A stretch of 64,000 nucleotides of DNA, taken from contig NZ_JAQBOC010000078.1 of the NCBI RefSeq assembly GCF_028288225.1, forward strand, positions 62,001-126,000, written 5' to 3'. Numbering within the stretch: the stretch's first letter is position 1; every line of letters starts with the position of its first letter. The notes beneath the pieces were generated by a model. It worked only from the letters and a program-made list of their open reading frames with translations. It was not told where the DNA came from and did not search any database. Positions 34,563-43,960 of the stretch are shown here, piece by piece. The DNA comes from Mucilaginibacter sp. Its GTDB lineage: Bacteria; Bacteroidota; Bacteroidia; Sphingobacteriales; Sphingobacteriaceae. Made by a program: the position numbers and the translations under genes.

Positions 34563-37500
34563 TTAAAACTGTGCACTCACTTTAAATCCTATGCTTCTAA
34601 CGGTAGGAAGGTTGAATATATCAAGCCCCTGGAAGCCGTTCCCAGTTGATAAGGTAACATCCGGATCAAAAGGTGCGTTGTTTTTAATGAAGAATAAATT
34701 TCTTGCAACTGCTGATACGCCTATATTTTTAACCTTGTTGTCAAATAAACTTCCCGGGAACGTGTAACCAACTGTTAACTCACGTAAACGAATATTGGTT
34801 GCGCTGTAGGTATAGAACGGAACAATTGCTGAACGGCCGCCTATTGACTTATAATATGTTTCTGCATTAACCTTGGTTCCGTTAACTACTGCGCCGCCAT
34901 TATCACGCGCAGTTGCTGTAGCTGCAGATGTTCCATATTGATCAAGAACAGCTTGGGTTAATGATACTACCTGACCACCCCATTTGCCATCTATCAGGAA
35001 GCTTAAATGAACTCCTTTATATGAGAACTCGTTTTGCAGGCCGGCAATAAAGTTAGGATTGACGTTGCCTATTTTTTCATAGTTATCAGTTTTACTTAAT
35101 TGGCCACCATTTAAAACGTAATTACCGCTCGCATCTTTTTGGGCTACCTGTGCATAAATATCACCATAAGCGCCGCCTTTTTGAACGCGCAAGTTAAATA
35201 CATCAGATGACAGGTTTACGTAGTCAAGGTTGGTTTGTACGCCGGTAACCGGATCAGTAAACTCTAACACGTCAAGAACCTTGCTGCGGTTAAGTGAAAA
35301 GTTAAAACTTGGCTTCCACACTAAGTCGCCGAATTTAGCGCTGTACGATGCCGTAAACTCCAAACCTTCATTGCGCACATCACCTCCATTCAAATAACGG
35401 TTGGTGAAACCAGTAGTTGGGCTTACCTGAACGTTATAGATCTGGTTTTTTGTGAATGTCTTATAGGCGTTAATCGTAACAGCCAGGTTATCATTCAGGA
35501 AACGCAAATCGGCGCCTACCTCGTAAGAGCGGGTGTTTTCAGGCTTTAATGTTAATAATGCCTGTGAGCCAATTGCGTTAACAGATCCATTGTTAACAGG
35601 AAAAGTTGGGTTTGTAGCATAGAGGATAGAACTTGCGCCGTTACCCACATTTGTGATGTTACCTCTTATTTTAGCGAAGGTCCAAAAATCAGGTAATTTT
35701 ACAATTTGGCTCAAAATAGCATTCAATCCGAATGATGGATAAAAGAAGTTGTCTTTATTTGTAAATGCAAGGCTTGAGTCCCAGTCATTTCTGCCTGTTA
35801 CATCAAAGTAAAGTATGTTCTTGTAACCTACGCTGGCGGTTCCAAATAATGATTGTGTTTGAAAGCGGTCGTCATATTGAGTTGGATAAACCCTCGTATA
35901 ATCAATATTTGAAATTGAAAATACATTGGCAAAGTTCAATAGGTTGCCACTGGTATTTGAACCAATGCTTTCCGTGTTCTGCAAACTGGCGCCAACGTTA
36001 GCTGTTAAGCTAAAATCACCGAATTTTTTGTTGATGTTAGCAATAACGTCAGCATATGTTTGATTGTTGTTACTTGGATTATAAGTGTAGCCGCCCTTAG
36101 AACCAACCAATACGTTTGTGGTTGACGCATAGTTTTGTGCTTCATAAATATCATTTTGGCGGTCAACCTTAAGTCGGCCCGCAATATTTAACCAATTATT
36201 AATGGTATATTTTAAACTTACTGTACCTAAGAACCGGCTAAGACGGTCCTGGTTGGTATTGCGGTTAATTATCCAGTATGGGTTTTGAGACGCAATATCT
36301 GTAACGGTATTCAAAAATGGCCAGTTTTGTACATTTAATAAACGCGATGGATCATAAACCTCGAAGTTGTTTTTATATTGATTAATATCCATGCTTGGCG
36401 GGAATAAATATAAAGGCACAATAGGGTTGTAATAAAATCCCTGATTCGGACGATTATGAACAACCTGATTGATGTAATTTGCAGATACGTCAAGCGTTAA
36501 CTTATCATTAAAGAACTGACTGGTGTTTCTCGCGGTAAAATTGTATTTGTCCAACTTGTTGTCTGGAATTATGCCACTAGAATTAGTGCTTTCGAATGAA
36601 AAGTAACTTTGGTTCTTCTGGGTACCTGTTTGTACAGACAATGCGTTAATAAAGGTTTTCCCTGTATTATAGAAATCTTTAGGGTTAAATGAAGCTGGCG
36701 TTGATAATTTATCTCCCCAACTTTCGGGTGAATTAACAACGGGGTTACCATTTGGATCTTTAAGGGTTTCGCTGTACGTGTTCTGAAACTTAGGCAACTC
36801 AAACGGGCTCTCGAAAGTAGTATTTGACGAAAAATTAACGACTGTTTTACCAGCTATACCTTTTTTAGTGTTAATTAACACCACACCGTTTGCACCCTGG
36901 TTACCATATAGCGCTGCTGCTGCAGAGCCTGGCAGAATGCTAATGCTTTCAATGTCGTCGGCGTTAAGGTTTTCAATCGCATCGCCTCTATCCTGGCCGC
37001 CGAAAACGCTGGCGATCTGGCTCGATTCATTACGGGGCATAGGAATACCATCTATCACATAAAGTGCGTTATTATCGCCATTGATAGATTTGCTGCCACG
37101 CAATACAACCTTGGTTGAACCTCCTACCCCTGATGAGCTTCTGTTGATTTGTGCACCGGCAACCTTGCCTGACAAAGCGTTTACAAGACTTGGATCAGGG
37201 ACGTTGTTTAAGTCAGAGCTTTTAAAGGTCTGCACACCATAGGTTAACGACTTTGACTCTCTCTTTATACCTAACGCAGTTACAACTACTTCTGTTAGCT
37301 GTTTTGAAGCAGTTTTCATAGTTACGGTAATATTAGTATCGCTGCCTACCGTAACCTCTTGTCTAAGATAACCAATGTAGGTAAATACAAGTACATCACC
37401 CGGATTGGCATCTAAAGTAAATGCGCCATTAACGTCTGTTTGAGTACCTGTTGTGGTACCTTTTATTGATACGGATACACCTACAAGCGTTTCGCCTGTG

Positions 37501-37655
37501 GTGTCTTTTACAATCCCTTTTATAGGAGCCTGGGCATGAATGGTATTGCCTGATAATCCTTTATTTTTTAAGGGGCTTGCATAACTGTGGACACAGCAGG
37601 CAACTAGTAATGCCGATGTTAACCAACAGAATTTTAATGGTAAATTGATTTTCAT
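34563..37655 (-). CDS. SusC/RagA-type TonB-linked outer-membrane transporter
   Basis: A 1030-residue TonB-linked importer that works with the SusD-like lipoprotein encoded 18 bp downstream. It has a signal peptide (to about 26) and a carboxypeptidase-like domain (KGIVKDTTGETLVGVSVSIKG, about 45-130). The plug carries the SusC hallmark SKSINGDNNALYVIDGIPMP near 190, and the beta-barrel reaches a C-terminal SIGFKVSAQF. No FecR-like or sigma-factor genes are adjacent, so regulation is not shown here. Its upstream gap to the next gene (364 bp) is very AT-rich. Confidence 0.94.
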   Translation of the reverse strand: MKINLPLKFCWLTSALLVACCVHSYASPLKNKGLSGNTIHAQAPIKGIVKDTTGETLVGVSVSIKGTTTGTQTDVNGAFTLDANPGDVLVFTYIGYLRQEVTVGSDTNITVTMKTASKQLTEVVVTALGIKRESKSLTYGVQTFKSSDLNNVPDPSLVNALSGKVAGAQINRSSSGVGGSTKVVLRGSKSINGDNNALYVIDGIPMPRNESSQIASVFGGQDRGDAIENLNADDIESISILPGSAAAALYGNQGANGVVLINTKKGIAGKTVVNFSSNTTFESPFELPKFQNTYSETLKDPNGNPVVNSPESWGDKLSTPASFNPKDFYNTGKTFINALSVQTGTQKNQSYFSFESTNSSGIIPDNKLDKYNFTARNTSQFFNDKLTLDVSANYINQVVHNRPNQGFYYNPIVPLYLFPPSMDINQYKNNFEVYDPSRLLNVQNWPFLNTVTDIASQNPYWIINRNTNQDRLSRFLGTVSLKYTINNWLNIAGRLKVDRQNDIYEAQNYASTTNVLVGSKGGYTYNPSNNNQTYADVIANINKKFGDFSLTANVGASLQNTESIGSNTSGNLLNFANVFSISNIDYTRVYPTQYDDRFQTQSLFGTASVGYKNILYFDVTGRNDWDSSLAFTNKDNFFYPSFGLNAILSQIVKLPDFWTFAKIRGNITNVGNGASSILYATNPTFPVNNGSVNAIGSQALLTLKPENTRSYEVGADLRFLNDNLAVTINAYKTFTKNQIYNVQVSPTTGFTNRYLNGGDVRNEGLEFTASYSAKFGDLVWKPSFNFSLNRSKVLDVLEFTDPVTGVQTNLDYVNLSSDVFNLRVQKGGAYGDIYAQVAQKDASGNYVLNGGQLSKTDNYEKIGNVNPNFIAGLQNEFSYKGVHLSFLIDGKWGGQVVSLTQAVLDQYGTSAATATARDNGGAVVNGTKVNAETYYKSIGGRSAIVPFYTYSATNIRLRELTVGYTFPGSLFDNKVKNIGVSAVARNLFFIKNNAPFDPDVTLSTGNGFQGLDIFNLPTVRSIGFKVSAQF

Positions 37656-38019
37656 AAGATTTCATTTTAGGTAAAAAAAGCGATGTGTTAAGAAATAATT
37701 GTTAAACTTAAAAAAAAATACAAAAGAAAACCACAAGCTTTTTAAAATATTTTAAAAAGAATATTAACACGATAACTCAATTGGATTTATGGAAATTTGC
37801 TTTAATAGATAAATATGGTATGATTAAATTAAAAAAAATCACACTTGTGATTTAATTATTAATTTGAAAGGAAATATTTAATCTCATTTAACTATTTGAT
37901 TGATAATTTGTTATGTAAGCGAATAATTTTAATAGATTTGATTAAGCGCTTCCCCAATTAAAATTATAACGGTATAGCCTAAGTCCGGATCATTTAAAAA
38001 TAAACCTAAAATAGATATC
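37656..38019. other. 364-bp AT-rich divergent gap
   Basis: Contains the promoters of susC (minus) and of the first of the paralogous cadherin-like-repeat genes (plus). On the minus strand a CTTTTG and a TAAGTTTA box lie near 37700-37730. No gene or strong hairpin is visible. Confidence 0.5.
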
Positions 38020-40302
38020 ATGAAAACAACTGTACCCTTATTACTATTACGTCATTTGTTTAAAGCAATGCCTGGAATTGGAAAAACAATGCCGGTTATT
38101 TTTGCGGCTGTTTTTGGTTTTTGTGTTAATGTTTCTGCAGGTATAAAGCCCGGAAACAAAACATCATCGGTAGCAACATTAAACTCACTTACTTTTGATC
38201 CTTCCATAACAAAAAACACAGTATCAGGTCCGGATTTTAGAGATTATATAGCAACAGTGCCAAATGCTGTCAGCTCAATTAAAGTATTCGCTATAACTAC
38301 GGACCCTGCGGCATCGGTAAAAATAAACGGCGTTACCATACCAACAGGCGGATCATCAGCTGCAATTTTTTTAGGCGTGGGTGATAATAAAATTGTAACC
38401 ACTGTAACTGCAACAGATGGTATAACGGCTAATACCTACAGCGTAGTTATAACCCGGTTACAATCAACAATTTCAACATTAAATTCGCTCACCTTTAATC
38501 CTGCAATAACTACAACTGTGGTGCCGGGGCCTGATTATAAAGATTATACATCAATAGTAAGCAGCCCGGTAACATCAGTTAAAGTAACGCCGCTGGCAAC
38601 TGATCCTGCAGCAAATGTGAAAGTTAATGGTGTAACTGTAGCTTACGGAGCAGCATCAGCAACAATACCTTTAAACGTGGGTGTTAATACTATTGCCACG
38701 GTAATAACTGCGCCAGATGGGGTAACAACAAAAACCTACAAAACAACAATAACCCGTGATGCGCCACCATTATTAAGCTCGCTTTCGTTTGATCCTTCAA
38801 TAACAAAAACTACGGTGGCCGGTTCGCATTTTAAAGATTATACGGCAACCGTACCAAATTCCGTAACCTCAATAAAAGTTATCCCTATAACTGAAAATCC
38901 TTCATCAAGTGTGAAAGTTAACGGTGTGGCAGTAACGTCGGGCGCATCATCTGCAGCCATCCCATTAAATATAGGGAATAACACCATTACCAGTGTAGTA
39001 ACTGAATCAGATGGTGTAACTAAAAATACCTACAGCATCGTTATAACAAGGCAATTGTCGGCAATTGCAACCTTAAACTCGCTTTCTTTAAATCCGGCGA
39101 TAACCAAAACCACGGTAACGGGGCCTGATTTTAGAGATTATACGGCATCTGTTGTAAATACTATAACTTCAATAAAGGTAATTCCGGTAAAAACTGATGC
39201 AGGCTCAACAATAAAAGTTAATGGTGCAACGGTGGCATCAGGAGTATCATCAGCATCCATCCCTCTAATTGTAGGCAATAATACTATTACAACGGTGGTA
39301 ACGGCGGCAGATGGCGTAACATCAAAAACCTATAAAATAGTTATTAACAGACCGCCATCAAACAATGCAACTTTAAATGAATTAAGTTTTAGCCCTCATG
39401 ACAAGGTAACTCCCCGGATTCCGGTTTCCGGCCCCGGATTTAGAAATTACACAGCAACAACAAAATTTGCTGACTCAATAATAAAGGTATTGGCTATAGT
39501 GCAGGAGAGCACAGCAACAATAAAAGTAAATGGTGTGGTGGTAGCATCGCACGCCTTTTCACAGGGAATACACTTAAATGTAGGACCAAACACTATTAAT
39601 GTAACAGTAACAGCCGGCGATGGTATAAAAACCCAAAGCTATATTACAACAATAACCAGGGGGACCATTGAGACATTAAATTACCTCACGTTCAGGCCAG
39701 ATATACAACCATTTCAAATTCCCGGGCCTGATTATGAAGATTATCTTGCAACGGTGCCAAATTCACAAAGCACTGTTAGTGTGTATTTTATTGCAACTGA
39801 TCCATTGTCAACAGTAAAAGTTAATGGAGTTTTAGTAAAATCAAAAGTACAATCTGCCCCAATTCCATTAGCTGTCGGAGTTACTGATGTATCTGTAGTA
39901 GTAACTTCCAGGTACGGTTATAATTCCAAAACATATAAAACAAAAATAACGCGTACTGGTCCGGGTTCGCATGCCCTGGCCTATGTTGACGATAAAGCAG
40001 ATCCGGTTTTGGATAATACTGTTTTAGTGCACCCAAGCCTTTCGCCCAATGGGGATGGTATTGGTGATAAGCTGTTGATTGATGGTATTGCCGGCCATCC
40101 GGATAATGAACTAACGATAATGAATCGGAGCGGTGGCCTTGTATATGAAGCAAGTGGCTATGATAATGTTTTAAAGGTGTTTGACGGGCACTCCAGCGTA
40201 AACGGAAAATTACAGCAGGCCGGTACTTATTTTTATTCGTTGGATTATAAGGCCGACGGGCAATCCAAACGAAAAACAGGTTATTTTATAATTAAATATT
40301 AA
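38020..40302 (+). CDS. T9SS type B surface protein with six cadherin-like repeats
   Basis: A 760-residue predicted secreted protein. The signal peptide is unusually long (40 residues, ending FGFCVNVSA). Six cadherin-like beta-sandwich repeats of about 95 residues follow (about 50-650). Each opens with ATLNSLxF or a variant, then GPDFRDYxATV, KVNGVTV, a PLxVGxNxI turn and TYKxxITR. Residues about 668-760 are the type B T9SS domain (SPNGDGIGDKLLIDG to TGYFIIKY). It has no enzymatic motif, so an adhesin or scaffold role is the natural guess. It is the first of four adjacent plus-strand paralogues and is followed by a perfect hairpin. Confidence 0.9.
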   Translation: MKTTVPLLLLRHLFKAMPGIGKTMPVIFAAVFGFCVNVSAGIKPGNKTSSVATLNSLTFDPSITKNTVSGPDFRDYIATVPNAVSSIKVFAITTDPAASVKINGVTIPTGGSSAAIFLGVGDNKIVTTVTATDGITANTYSVVITRLQSTISTLNSLTFNPAITTTVVPGPDYKDYTSIVSSPVTSVKVTPLATDPAANVKVNGVTVAYGAASATIPLNVGVNTIATVITAPDGVTTKTYKTTITRDAPPLLSSLSFDPSITKTTVAGSHFKDYTATVPNSVTSIKVIPITENPSSSVKVNGVAVTSGASSAAIPLNIGNNTITSVVTESDGVTKNTYSIVITRQLSAIATLNSLSLNPAITKTTVTGPDFRDYTASVVNTITSIKVIPVKTDAGSTIKVNGATVASGVSSASIPLIVGNNTITTVVTAADGVTSKTYKIVINRPPSNNATLNELSFSPHDKVTPRIPVSGPGFRNYTATTKFADSIIKVLAIVQESTATIKVNGVVVASHAFSQGIHLNVGPNTINVTVTAGDGIKTQSYITTITRGTIETLNYLTFRPDIQPFQIPGPDYEDYLATVPNSQSTVSVYFIATDPLSTVKVNGVLVKSKVQSAPIPLAVGVTDVSVVVTSRYGYNSKTYKTKITRTGPGSHALAYVDDKADPVLDNTVLVHPSLSPNGDGIGDKLLIDGIAGHPDNELTIMNRSGGLVYEASGYDNVLKVFDGHSSVNGKLQQAGTYFYSLDYKADGQSKRKTGYFIIKY

Positions 40303-40358
40303 GCAGGGCTTGGCTATTTGGTATTTAATAATTCAGGAGAGCACAAATCAGCAGTTTT

Positions 40359-40392
40359 AACAATCAAATATTTATCAAAATATTTGATTGTT
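40359..40392 (+). terminator. 15-bp perfect hairpin after the 760-aa gene
   Basis: AACAATCAAATATTT / AAATATTTGATTGTT with an ATCA loop, then an AT-rich tail. It ends the first paralogue's transcript, so the next gene needs its own promoter. Confidence 0.75.
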
Positions 40393-40586
40393 AATTAAAA
40401 AATATTTAATTTAACATTTTCTAATTATTTGATTTTCAAATTGTTAAAAGCTGTTTTTTTAACGTTTTGACTAAGTAAACCGTCTTTAAAAATATACTGT
40501 AAGCACATGCTTTATGCTTTTTAAAATGAATCCCCTGCATTTTAAAAGCGATGGCTATAATATCCTAAACCAAAAGCAATATTTTT

Positions 40587-43500
40587 ATGAAACCTATCAC
40601 ATTTTCATCAAGAAACCTGTTTACAACGGTAACACATACCGGCAAAATAATTTTGCTGGTTATTACAGGGGGTTTTTGTTTTTTTAACGATGTTTCAGCG
40701 GGTATAAAGCCATATAAGGCATCATCTGTTGCTACCTTAAACTCGTTTTCGTTTAATCCTGTAATAACCCGGACGACCGTACCTGGACCTGATTTCAAGG
40801 ATTATACAGCAACTGTGCCGGGCTATGTCAGCTCAATAAAGGTGATCCCGGTGACTACTGACCCGGCGGCAACGGTTACCGTTAATGGAGTAATGATAAT
40901 ATCCGGAGCAGAATCAGCGGCTATTCCATTAAGTGTTGGTAATAATACGATAGTAACAAAAGTAACGGCCCCAGACGGGGTAACGTCAAACACCTATAGC
41001 ATAACCATAACACGGCAACTGCCACCTGTTGTAACTTTAAACTCGCTGAGGTTTAGCCCGGCAATAACAACAACTACAGTACCCGGCTCTGATTTTAGAG
41101 ATTACATTGCAGCAGTGCCCAATTCGGTAAGTTCAGTTACCGTAATCCCAACAGTAACAGACCCTGCGGCAACTGTTAAAATTAACGGCATAACTGTGGC
41201 ATCAGGTGTAGCTTCAGCAGATATTGCACTAAATGTGGGCATTAACACCATTACGACAATAGTAACCGGGTCAGACGGTATAACAACCGGCACTTACAGC
41301 ACCGTAATAACGCGGCAAAGCAATGCCCAGCTAAGCTCGCTATCATTTAACCCTGATTTAGTCAGGACAGCAGTGCTGGGCCTTGATTTTAAAGATTATA
41401 CAGCAACCGTATCAAATTATGTAAGCTCGGTAAAGGTAACGCCGGTAACGGTTGATGTCACATCAACGGTGAAAGTTAATGGCACAACGGTAGCATCTGG
41501 AGCTCCGTCAGCAGCCATTCCTTTGGTGGTAGGCAGCAATACTATTGTTATTGCAGTAACGTCTGCAGATAACTTAACAAACACCTATAGCATAACTATA
41601 ACCCGCCAGGGAACCGCAGTCGCGACCCTTAACTCGCTTTCGTTTGATCCGGTAATAAGCAAAACAACGGTTCCGGGCCCGCACTTCAGGGATTTTACTG
41701 CAAAAGTTTACTATACAGTTACAAAATTAAAAGTTACGCCTGTAATTACAGATCCCGCTTCAACAGTAACTATAAACGGGGTATCAGTGGCAGCGGGCAC
41801 GGCATCGGCATCAATCCCGCTTAATATGGGTAATAATACTATCAACGTAACAGTAACTGCAGCTGATGGTATAACGTATAATATTTACAGCACGGTAATT
41901 ACCCGGCAACCTGCTCCTGCAACATTAGATGAAATTTATTATACACCTGGTATTGCTAGGACCACAGTGCCGGGCCCGCATTTTAAAGATTACACAGCAA
42001 CGGTTCCGAACGACCGTGCCGATCTGTTTGTATATCCTGTAAAAACAGACTCTGCGGAAATAGTAAAAGTTAATGGGGTAACTATAGTATCGCCGAGGGT
42101 GGTTTCGCAGCTTATTCCTTTAACGGTAGGTGCAAATACAATCACAACTGAAGTAACCTCGGCAGATGGCGTTACCACTAATGTTTACAATATGGTTTTA
42201 ACGCGTTCACCGCGGGACACATCCGCAGGGCCCCCGACAAGTGGCACACTACTATCAAATATTTATTCCAATCCGGGTATAAACAAGGTGCCGGGCCCTC
42301 ATTTTGAAGATTTTGTGTCAACCGCTGCTGCCAATATCAATACTATTAAAATAAGTTTCAGGGCTGACAGGCGATCAATTGTAAGAATAAATGGAGTGAT
42401 ACATCCCCCCAATGTTATAGGGATCCTACAAAGGGATGCATCTGTAACACTCCCTTTAAGTAACGGCGATAATATCTTTAATTTAGTAGTAACCTCTAAC
42501 GATGGTACAGTAAGCACTACTTATTACATTGTAGTTACCCGGCTGTCATCCGGAACGGAGCCAATGTACAGCTCAATTTCCTGGAACCCTTATTTTGATA
42601 TTGTTTCAGCCAAGGGCCCGGATGCGGATGACTGGACAGGGAGTGTGCCCGATACGGTTACATCAATAAAGCAAAAGATTACACTCGCAGATCCGGGATC
42701 GACTATGACGGTTAATGGTATAGCGGTTGCATCAGGTGCCGCTTCGCAAGCCATACCTTTAAACCATGGCTTGAACACCATAAAAACGGTAATAACCTCG
42801 GCTAACGGATCATCCAGCAAAACACTGCAACTGCTGCTCACCCGGCGTGAATTGAAACCGCCGGTATTAAGATCACTAACAGCCGGGGCGAATGTAACGC
42901 TTACACAGGTACCCGGCCCGGATTTCAGGGATTATACAGCATCTGTTGATAGTGCAACAGCTTCCATACCTATAAATGCGGTGCTTGCAAACCCAACAAC
43001 CAACCAAATTTTAACAATAGGTGGAACAAAAATAAAGTCGGGTGTAACCACTGATGTTTTGGTTCGTCCAGGCGGTAGTGTTATTAAAGTTGTGGTAACC
43101 TCGCCAGACGACGGTATGGCTAATACTTACCAGCTGACAGTATCCAGGCCACATTCTGAACAAATAAGTGATCCGAGTCCGTATTTTGGATTTAATGAAA
43201 TATTTAAAGTGCCGGGGCCCGATTATGCCGACTATGAAGGTGAGGTACCAAATTCTGTAAGCAGTACCTACATAAATTTGTATGCCCTGGATCCAACAGC
43301 AACATTAACTGTAAATGGTGCTAGTTGGGCGCCAAATACCAGCGTCTATTTCGGCGCGGTAAATTATGCAGTTGGCCCTAATGTTTTTGTAATAGTTGTC
43401 AAGTCTGCAGATGGGTTACATAAAAACACCTATAAAATTACAATTACCAGGGAGCCACCTCCTGCACATACCCTGGCATATGAAGCAGAAACAGCTGTGC

Positions 43501-43802
43501 CGGTTTTTGATAGCGGAATTGTAGCTGTACACGAAGGCCTTTCGCCTAATGGAGATGGGATTGCCGATTACCTGGTAATTGACGGAATAACTAACCATCC
43601 TGACAATAAATTAACTATTATAAATAAAGGTGGAGCCCTGGTATACGAAGCCAAAGGGTATGACAATGTTTTAAAAGTATTTGACGGGCACTCCAGCGTC
43701 AATGGCAGGCTGCAACAGGCGGGTACTTATTTTTATTCGTTTGACTATAAGACTGACGGACAAGTTAAACACAAAACAGGGTGTATTATACTTAAATATT
43801 AA
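40587..43802 (+). CDS. T9SS type B surface protein with nine cadherin-like repeats
   Basis: A 1071-residue paralogue of the upstream gene. It has a 38-residue signal peptide ending CFFNDVSA, then about nine cadherin-like repeats (about 48-965). The first five keep the TTVPGPDFKDYTATV signature; the later ones drift (for example SAKGPDADDWTGSV). The type B domain (SPNGDGIADYLVIDG to HKTGCIILKY) forms residues 979-1071. The leader, signal peptide and first repeats are nearly identical to those of the next gene at both DNA and protein level, so the 5' ends were duplicated or converted recently. It is probably extracellular and adhesive; no ligand can be named. Confidence 0.9.
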   Translation: MKPITFSSRNLFTTVTHTGKIILLVITGGFCFFNDVSAGIKPYKASSVATLNSFSFNPVITRTTVPGPDFKDYTATVPGYVSSIKVIPVTTDPAATVTVNGVMIISGAESAAIPLSVGNNTIVTKVTAPDGVTSNTYSITITRQLPPVVTLNSLRFSPAITTTTVPGSDFRDYIAAVPNSVSSVTVIPTVTDPAATVKINGITVASGVASADIALNVGINTITTIVTGSDGITTGTYSTVITRQSNAQLSSLSFNPDLVRTAVLGLDFKDYTATVSNYVSSVKVTPVTVDVTSTVKVNGTTVASGAPSAAIPLVVGSNTIVIAVTSADNLTNTYSITITRQGTAVATLNSLSFDPVISKTTVPGPHFRDFTAKVYYTVTKLKVTPVITDPASTVTINGVSVAAGTASASIPLNMGNNTINVTVTAADGITYNIYSTVITRQPAPATLDEIYYTPGIARTTVPGPHFKDYTATVPNDRADLFVYPVKTDSAEIVKVNGVTIVSPRVVSQLIPLTVGANTITTEVTSADGVTTNVYNMVLTRSPRDTSAGPPTSGTLLSNIYSNPGINKVPGPHFEDFVSTAAANINTIKISFRADRRSIVRINGVIHPPNVIGILQRDASVTLPLSNGDNIFNLVVTSNDGTVSTTYYIVVTRLSSGTEPMYSSISWNPYFDIVSAKGPDADDWTGSVPDTVTSIKQKITLADPGSTMTVNGIAVASGAASQAIPLNHGLNTIKTVITSANGSSSKTLQLLLTRRELKPPVLRSLTAGANVTLTQVPGPDFRDYTASVDSATASIPINAVLANPTTNQILTIGGTKIKSGVTTDVLVRPGGSVIKVVVTSPDDGMANTYQLTVSRPHSEQISDPSPYFGFNEIFKVPGPDYADYEGEVPNSVSSTYINLYALDPTATLTVNGASWAPNTSVYFGAVNYAVGPNVFVIVVKSADGLHKNTYKITITREPPPAHTLAYEAETAVPVFDSGIVAVHEGLSPNGDGIADYLVIDGITNHPDNKLTIINKGGALVYEAKGYDNVLKVFDGHSSVNGRLQQAGTYFYSFDYKTDGQVKHKTGCIILKY

Positions 43803-43816
43803 TAGTATTTGGCTGT

Positions 43817-43839
43817 AAATAACTGAATATCAGTTATTT
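43817..43839 (+). terminator. Hairpin after the 1071-aa gene
   Basis: A 10-bp perfect stem AAATAACTGA / TCAGTTATTT with a 3-nt loop, followed by TT. Confidence 0.7.
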
Positions 43840-43960
43840 TTAATCTATTAAATTTATTAACTTTAATCTTCTAAACAATTAATTGTAAAGTGCTTTTTAA
43901 AATGAATCCCCTGCATTTGAAAAGCATGTCTATAATATCCTAAACCAAAAGCAATATTTT